Origin: Bordetella petrii
GTDB lineage: Bacteria; Pseudomonadota; Gammaproteobacteria; Burkholderiales; Burkholderiaceae_B
Direction: 5' to 3'
DNA length: 64,000 nucleotides
Assembly: GCF_000067205.1 (NCBI RefSeq)
Contig: NC_010170.1
Span: 3,410,001 to 3,474,000, forward strand
Translations under genes and position numbers: made by a program
Part shown: positions 59,949 to 64,000 of the stretch, piece by piece
Layout: each line of letters begins with the position of its first letter
How positions within the stretch are numbered: the first letter of the stretch is position 1
The notes under the pieces: generated by a model
Databases searched by the model: none
What the model was told of the DNA's origin: nothing
What the model saw: the letters and a program-made list of their open reading frames with translations, nothing else

Positions 59949-59957
59949 CGTCCACCA

Positions 59958-61196
59958 TCACGCCGCGGACCGGCTCGGGACCGTTTCCTCGTGGCCGGCT
60001 TCGGCCTCGGGCTGCGGCTCGACCGACGCGGGCGTGACCAGGTCCACGACCTTCTTGCGTGACAGCATACCGATGAACTCGTCGTCCTCGCCCGTTACGG
60101 CCACGGGCTGGTCGCTGTGCACCAGGCGGGCCAGCACTTCATCCAGGCCGGCAGTGGCCGGCACCGAAGCCAGGTCTTCGACGAACGCCGACACATCGCG
60201 CGCGCCGGCCTCGACAGCGCGCTGCGCCACGTCGGCCGTCAGCACGCCGGCCAACCGCTTGCCATCGAGCACCGGGGCGTATTCGAAGCTGAGCGCACGC
60301 ATGCGGTCCAGCGCGTGGGCCGGGCGCGAGCGCATGGTCAGCGTCAGGCGCGGAGGGTTGACCGCGTGCGCCGCGTTCAGCACCTTGGTGCGGTTGACGT
60401 CCTGCAGGAACGCCTGCACATAGTCATTGGCCGGATTCAGCAGAATGTCTTCCGGCGTGCCTTCCTGCACCAGTTCGCCGTCTTTCAGGATGGCGATGCG
60501 GTTGCCCAGGCGCAGGGCCTCGTCCAGGTCGTGCGTGATGAACACGATGGTCTTGTTCAGCTTGGCCTGCAATTGCAGCAGGTGGTCCTGCATCTCGCGG
60601 CGAATCAGCGGATCCAGCGCCGAGAAGGCCTCGTCCATGAGCAGAATTTCGGCATCGGTGGCCAGCGCGCGGGCCAGGCCCACGCGCTGCTGCATGCCGC
60701 CCGACAGCTGGTGCGGATACTGCGCCTCGAAGCCGTTCAGGCCGACCTGGTCCAGCCAGCGGCGCGCGCGCTGCTCGCGCTCGGCCTTGGGCACGCCTTG
60801 CACGGTCAGGCCGTAGGCAGCGTTGTCCAGCACCGAACGATGCGGAAACAGCCCGAAGCGCTGGAACACCATACTCATTTTCTTCTGGCGGAAGGTCTCC
60901 AGCTCGCGCTTGCCCAGGCTGACGACGTCGACGCCGTCCACCAGGATGTGGCCCGCGCTGGGTTCGATCAGCCGGTTGAAATGGCGGATCAGCGTCGACT
61001 TGCCCGAGCCCGACAGGCCCATGATCACATAAATGCTGCCTTCTTCGATCGACAGGCTGATGTCGCGCAGGCCCAGCGTATGGCCGCTCTTGGCCAGCAG
61101 GTCTTCCTTGCTCATGCCTTGCTGCGCCGCCGCCAGCCATTTGCCGGGGTTGGGACCGAAGACCTTGTAAATGTTCTTGACCTCGATCTTGCTCAT
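59958..61196 (-). CDS. proV: Glycine betaine/proline ABC transporter ATP-binding protein
   Basis: A 412-residue ATPase of the ProV/OpuA type. Walker A is GLSGSGKST, the signature is QLSGGMQQRVGLARAL and Walker B is ILLMDEAFSALDP. The N-terminal extension (IEVKNIYKVFGPNPG) is typical of osmolyte systems. Two CBS-like domains (residues ~280-395) probably sense ionic strength. It overlaps proW by four bases (ATGA). Confidence 0.93.
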   Translation of the reverse strand: MSKIEVKNIYKVFGPNPGKWLAAAQQGMSKEDLLAKSGHTLGLRDISLSIEEGSIYVIMGLSGSGKSTLIRHFNRLIEPSAGHILVDGVDVVSLGKRELETFRQKKMSMVFQRFGLFPHRSVLDNAAYGLTVQGVPKAEREQRARRWLDQVGLNGFEAQYPHQLSGGMQQRVGLARALATDAEILLMDEAFSALDPLIRREMQDHLLQLQAKLNKTIVFITHDLDEALRLGNRIAILKDGELVQEGTPEDILLNPANDYVQAFLQDVNRTKVLNAAHAVNPPRLTLTMRSRPAHALDRMRALSFEYAPVLDGKRLAGVLTADVAQRAVEAGARDVSAFVEDLASVPATAGLDEVLARLVHSDQPVAVTGEDDEFIGMLSRKKVVDLVTPASVEPQPEAEAGHEETVPSRSAA

Positions 61197-62050
61197 CGGT
61201 GGCCTCCTTTGCGTACGCGATGCCCATAGGACTGCGTGATGCGATCGAACAGCACGGCCAGCACCACGATGCCCAGGCCTGCCAGCAGGCCGCGGCCGAC
61301 TTCCAGGCGGTTGATGCCCAACAGCACTTCATAGCCCAGGCCGCGCGCGCCGATCATCGAAGCGATCACCACCATCGACAGGGCCATCATGGTGGTCTGG
61401 TTGATGCCGGCCATGATGTTGGGCAGGGCCAGCGGCAGCTGCACGCCGAACAGCTGCTGGCGCGGCGAGGCGCCGAACGCGCGCGAGGCTTCCAGCACTT
61501 CGCGGTCGACCAGGCGGATGCCCAGGTCGGTCAGCCGGATCAGCGGCGGCACGGCGTAGATCACGGTGGCGATGATGGCCGGGATCTTGCCCAGCCCGAA
61601 CAGCATCACCACGGGAATCAGGTAAACGAAGCTCGGCATGGTCTGCATGACGTCGAGCAGCGGCAGCATGATGGAGCGCAGCCAGTTGGCGCGGGCCATC
61701 AGCACGCCCACCGGGATGCCGATAATGACCGACAGGCCGGCGGCCATGATCATCAGCGCCAGCGTCTGCATGCCGGCATCCCACAGGCCCAGCAGGCCGA
61801 TGACGCACAGCAGCGCGCCCATGGCCACGCTCAGGCCGATGCGGCGGCTCACGCCCCAGGCGATGGCGATGGTGGCCGCCACCACGATCCACCAGGGCGT
61901 GCTGCGCAGCAGGTGCTCCAGCCACACAAGTACGTCCAGGAACGGGCGCGACATCGCTTCCAGCGTGTCGGCATAGCGCGTTACGAGGTGATCGACGAAT
62001 GTGTCGATGGCGCCGCGCACGGCGCGCGGCGGGATAATTTCAGGAAACAT
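61193..62050 (-). CDS. proW: Glycine betaine/proline ABC transporter permease
   Basis: A 285-residue inner-membrane permease of the ProW family. It has GIPVGVLMARANWLRSIMLPLLDVMQTMPSFVYLIPVVMLFGLGKIPAI and the EAA loop REVLEASRAFGASPRQQLFGVQLPLALPNIMAGINQTTMMALSMVVIASMIGA. Start at 62050 (MFPEIIPPRAV) follows GGAGTTGCC. It is separated from proX by 172 bases containing a perfect GC palindrome. Confidence 0.93.
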   Translation of the reverse strand: MFPEIIPPRAVRGAIDTFVDHLVTRYADTLEAMSRPFLDVLVWLEHLLRSTPWWIVVAATIAIAWGVSRRIGLSVAMGALLCVIGLLGLWDAGMQTLALMIMAAGLSVIIGIPVGVLMARANWLRSIMLPLLDVMQTMPSFVYLIPVVMLFGLGKIPAIIATVIYAVPPLIRLTDLGIRLVDREVLEASRAFGASPRQQLFGVQLPLALPNIMAGINQTTMMALSMVVIASMIGARGLGYEVLLGINRLEVGRGLLAGLGIVVLAVLFDRITQSYGHRVRKGGHR

Positions 62051-62136
62051 AGGCAACTCCTTACGAGCGTGCCGCGGGCGATACGGCCGGACGGTTGCCG
62101 GCCAGCCGCATCGCCCCCGGCGCGCGGGCCCGGGGC

Positions 62137-62154
62137 GCGCGGCCTTGGCCGCGC
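62137..62154 (-). terminator. GC hairpin between proX and proW
   Basis: GCGCGGCC-TT-GGCCGCGC is a perfect 8-base stem in the 172-base gap after the binding-protein gene. It probably causes partial termination or protects the proX message. Confidence 0.5.
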
Positions 62155-62222
62155 ACGGGCAAAACGCCGGACAGGCCGGCGGCGCGCGCCATCACGGCGC
62201 GGCGCGGCGGCCTGCTTGCCGC

Positions 62223-63224
62223 TTACAGCGCGGCCTGGACGCGCGTCGCGACCTCGGCGGGCACCCACTTGGTCCAGACATCGGACTTGTTCTTCAGGAA
62301 CCACTGGGCAACGGCGGACGAATCGTCGCCGGACTCTTCCATGTGCGCCAGGGTCTGGTCGACCTCGGGCAGCGGGATGCTGACTTTGGACAGGAACTCG
62401 GTCAGCTTGGGGGCCTGCTTCGAGAATTCGGTATTGACGGCGGTGAACACCGGGTTCTCGGGGTAGGCGCTGGGCTGCGGGTTCGCGCACTTGGGCGCGG
62501 TCAGGCACTTATGCTTTTCCGCATCGTAGGGCGGCAGTTCCAGCTTGACCAGATCCAGCGCGCCCACCAGCGGGGTGGGATACCAATAGTAGAACACCAC
62601 GTTCTGCTTGCGCTTGTAGGCCGACATCAGGGCGGCCTTCTGGGCTGCGCCGGTGCCGGGCGAATACAGCGTATAGGTGTCGTCGAGCTTGAGCGCATGG
62701 AACAGGTTGGTGCTGACGACTTCGCAGCCCCAGCCGGCCGGACAACCATAGAAGCGGCCCTTGGAGGGCTCTTCCGGGTCCTTGAATTCGTCCTTGAACT
62801 TGGGCAGGTCGGCGGCCGACTTCAGTTCCGGCAGGCGCTCGGCGGTATAGCGCGGAATGAACCATGCCTCGCCGCCCATGTAGACGTCGCCGATACGCTT
62901 GACCTTGCCGGTCTTCTCGGCCTTGTCCCAGGGGGCCGACACGCTGTTCAGCCAGATTTCGGTGTTGATGTCTAGATCGCCGCGCTCCAGCGCGGCCAGC
63001 GCGGGCAGGGTCTCGGTGGGCAGGGTTTCGGTCTTGCAGCCGTAGCCCTTTTCCATGATGAAGCGTTCGATATCGACCAGCACCAGGTTGGACTCCCAGT
63101 TCATGCCGCCGAACTTCACGGCGCGATCGAGCTCGCACTGGGGAGCGTCGGCCGCCTGGGCGGTGCCGGCAAACGCAAGAAACACCGCCGCGGCGGCCAG
63201 GGTTTTAATAGGGGTGAAACGCAT
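62223..63224 (-). CDS. proX: Glycine betaine/choline-binding periplasmic protein
   Basis: The 333-residue receptor of the OpuAC/ProX family, first gene of the importer. It has a signal peptide (MRFTPIKTLAAAAVFLAFAGTAQAAD), then VKFGGMNWESNLVLVDIERFIMEKGYG, GDLDINTEIWLNS, CPAGWGCEVVSTNLFHAL and FYYWYPTPLVGALDLVKLELP. The tryptophans and tyrosines are consistent with a quaternary-amine cage. Start at 63224 follows GGAGGCAAAAG. Choline, betaine or proline betaine could be the ligand. Confidence 0.9.
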   Translation of the reverse strand: MRFTPIKTLAAAAVFLAFAGTAQAADAPQCELDRAVKFGGMNWESNLVLVDIERFIMEKGYGCKTETLPTETLPALAALERGDLDINTEIWLNSVSAPWDKAEKTGKVKRIGDVYMGGEAWFIPRYTAERLPELKSAADLPKFKDEFKDPEEPSKGRFYGCPAGWGCEVVSTNLFHALKLDDTYTLYSPGTGAAQKAALMSAYKRKQNVVFYYWYPTPLVGALDLVKLELPPYDAEKHKCLTAPKCANPQPSAYPENPVFTAVNTEFSKQAPKLTEFLSKVSIPLPEVDQTLAHMEESGDDSSAVAQWFLKNKSDVWTKWVPAEVATRVQAAL

Positions 63225-63493
63225 TGGCTTTTGCCTCCATAGGTTCAGGGACACAACGGCAGCGGACAGCGCTGTGTTATGCCGTGGAGCTAAGGGGGTT
63301 GTGCGGAAGACGGGCAGAACCGCCAATACAAACCGACACTAGCAGCAAGACGCGAGGCCGGTGGCGGCGACGGTCTTGTTCAGACAGCAGGGCCGACGCA
63401 TAGCCAGAATGGCTGGCATCGGACTGACAGTAAATTGAATGAAACTGAATGAAGAAGCCGGCATCTTAGCCGATTTTGCCCTGGACACCAAGC

Positions 63494-63518
63494 TTGTATC
63501 AGAAAAGATCAGATACAA
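63494..63518. promoter_or_regulatory. Inverted repeat upstream of proX
   Basis: TTGTATC (63494-63500) and GATACAA (63512-63518) form a perfect 7-base inverted repeat with an 11-base spacer, about 270 bases before the proX start codon. The only gene it could control on the minus strand within the window is proX. It may be a regulator-binding site. Confidence 0.4.
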
Positions 63519-63644
63519 ATAGCCAAGAATTGCCTAGGGAAACCACTGACGAACCGGCGCTACAGCCCCAATTCACGCGGTATTGCGGCGCAACATAACG
63601 TTGAAATATTTAGTTTCTTATAGTTTCTAACAGACAACGTTTGC

Positions 63645-63679
63645 CCCGATGCCCCGCCCTTCGCGGGCCGGGCATCGGG
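63645..63679. terminator. Strong hairpin after the cyclopropane synthase-like gene
   Basis: CCCGATGCCC (63645-63654) pairs perfectly with GGGCATCGGG (63670-63679); an inner GCCC/GGGC stem closes a TTCGC loop. It begins 10 bases beyond the minus-strand stop codon at 63690, so it most likely terminates that gene. No clear T-run follows. Confidence 0.55.
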
Positions 63680-63689
63680 CCGGGCCGGG

Positions 63690-64000
63690 TCAGGCCTGAG
63701 CGTATATATAGTCACGCCGCCACGGGTAGGCCAGGTCGGGCGGATTGTCGAGCTCGTCGGGCCGGCCAATGGCCGGCGGGCTGGCGGCCAGGATCTGGTG
63801 CAACGCGATCCAACCGTGCTCGAACGCCATGGCGCAGCCGGCCAGGTACAGCCGGTAGGCGCGCAGCGAGCGGGCGCCCTGCTCGCCCTGCAGCACCTGG
63901 GACGCCTCGGCCAGCCGGGCTTCCAGGGCGTCGCTCCAGGCCCACAAGGTGCGGGCGTAGTGCGGCCGCAGGTTTTCCACATCGAGCCCTTCCAGGCCGC
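63690..64000 (-). CDS. Cyclopropane-fatty-acyl-phospholipid synthase-like protein, C-terminal part
   Basis: The 3' end of a SAM-dependent methyltransferase gene whose start lies beyond the right edge. The ~103 visible residues begin GLEGLDVENLRPHYARTLWAWSDALEAR, the usual C-terminal region of cyclopropane fatty acid synthases (ENLRxHYxxTL). The later AYRLYLAGCAMAFEHGWIALHQI is also typical. It methylenates unsaturated membrane lipids if the family call holds. The SAM-binding domain cannot be seen, so enzymatic identity is inferred from the tail only. Confidence 0.75.
   Translation of the reverse strand, partial: GLEGLDVENLRPHYARTLWAWSDALEARLAEASQVLQGEQGARSLRAYRLYLAGCAMAFEHGWIALHQILAASPPAIGRPDELDNPPDLAYPWRRDYIYAQA

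Larger units (their letters stand above)
63225..63689. other. 465-base intergenic region upstream of proX
   Basis: No gene was found here. It has lower GC than its surroundings and must hold the proX promoter (minus strand). An inverted repeat TTGTATC/GATACAA lies at 63494-63518, TAGTTTCT is repeated at 63611 and 63621, and a long hairpin stands at its right edge. The mixture of repeats suggests osmotic or regulator-dependent control. Confidence 0.6.

Overview
The window is a GC-rich stretch of betaproteobacterial chromosome, most likely from the Alcaligenaceae (Bordetella/Achromobacter type). The evidence is very high third-position GC, Bug/TctC-type solute receptors embedded in CoA-pathway operons, IclR/LysR/GntR-controlled carboxylate clusters, and a QueF close to Bordetella QueF as I remember it. 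Genus is an inference; no rRNA or tRNA gene was seen.

Region 1 (1-17,850) is mostly housekeeping and envelope. It holds queF, a di-haem cytochrome c peroxidase, an MFS exporter and one long minus-strand run. That run reads: stand-alone winged-helix regulator, RND efflux system (adaptor, pump, outer-membrane channel), then pdxJ, acpS, nagZ, uvrC and pgsA. The RND pump gene carries a one-base frameshift as sequenced. A patatin phospholipase, a DUF4136 lipoprotein and a stand-alone ModE regulator follow.

Region 2 (17,850-28,450) begins with an 11-bp minisatellite joined to a perfect 35-bp inverted repeat. Next comes an ABC importer of the TrpXYZ-like type, and then a malonate module: GntR regulator, malonyl-CoA decarboxylase, enoyl-CoA hydratase, malonyl-CoA synthetase and a TRAP transporter. 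Together these would import malonate, activate it to malonyl-CoA and decarboxylate it to acetyl-CoA.

Region 3 (28,500-40,100) has a spermidine-synthase-like protein, a gamma-glutamyltransferase homologue and an IclR-flanked acyl-CoA cluster. The cluster encodes an enoyl-CoA hydratase, an NDP-forming acyl-CoA synthetase, a Bug receptor and two acyl-CoA dehydrogenases, with a thiolase and another hydratase on the far side of the IclR gene. An IS3-family element with a TTT target duplication sits at 40,134-41,377.

Region 4 (41,594-53,380) is a plus-strand run of 12 closely spaced genes: a pair of acyl-CoA dehydrogenases, a CaiB CoA-transferase, a quinone oxidoreductase, an enolase-superfamily enzyme, a complete Liv-type ABC importer, a second enolase-superfamily enzyme and a fused 4-oxalocrotonate tautomerase. 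It looks like a full uptake and degradation pathway for a carboxylic acid I cannot identify, and is the best candidate here for an undescribed pathway.

Region 5 (53,400-64,000) has two paralogous LysR regulators flanking a thiamine-diphosphate enzyme, then a CaiB transferase, a MaoC-fold protein and a Bug receptor. It ends with a ProVWX-type betaine/choline importer and the 3' end of a cyclopropane-fatty-acid synthase-like gene.

Recurring architecture: four-base ATGA stop/start overlaps join many operon genes, and three of the binding-protein genes are followed by a perfect GC hairpin before their permease gene.
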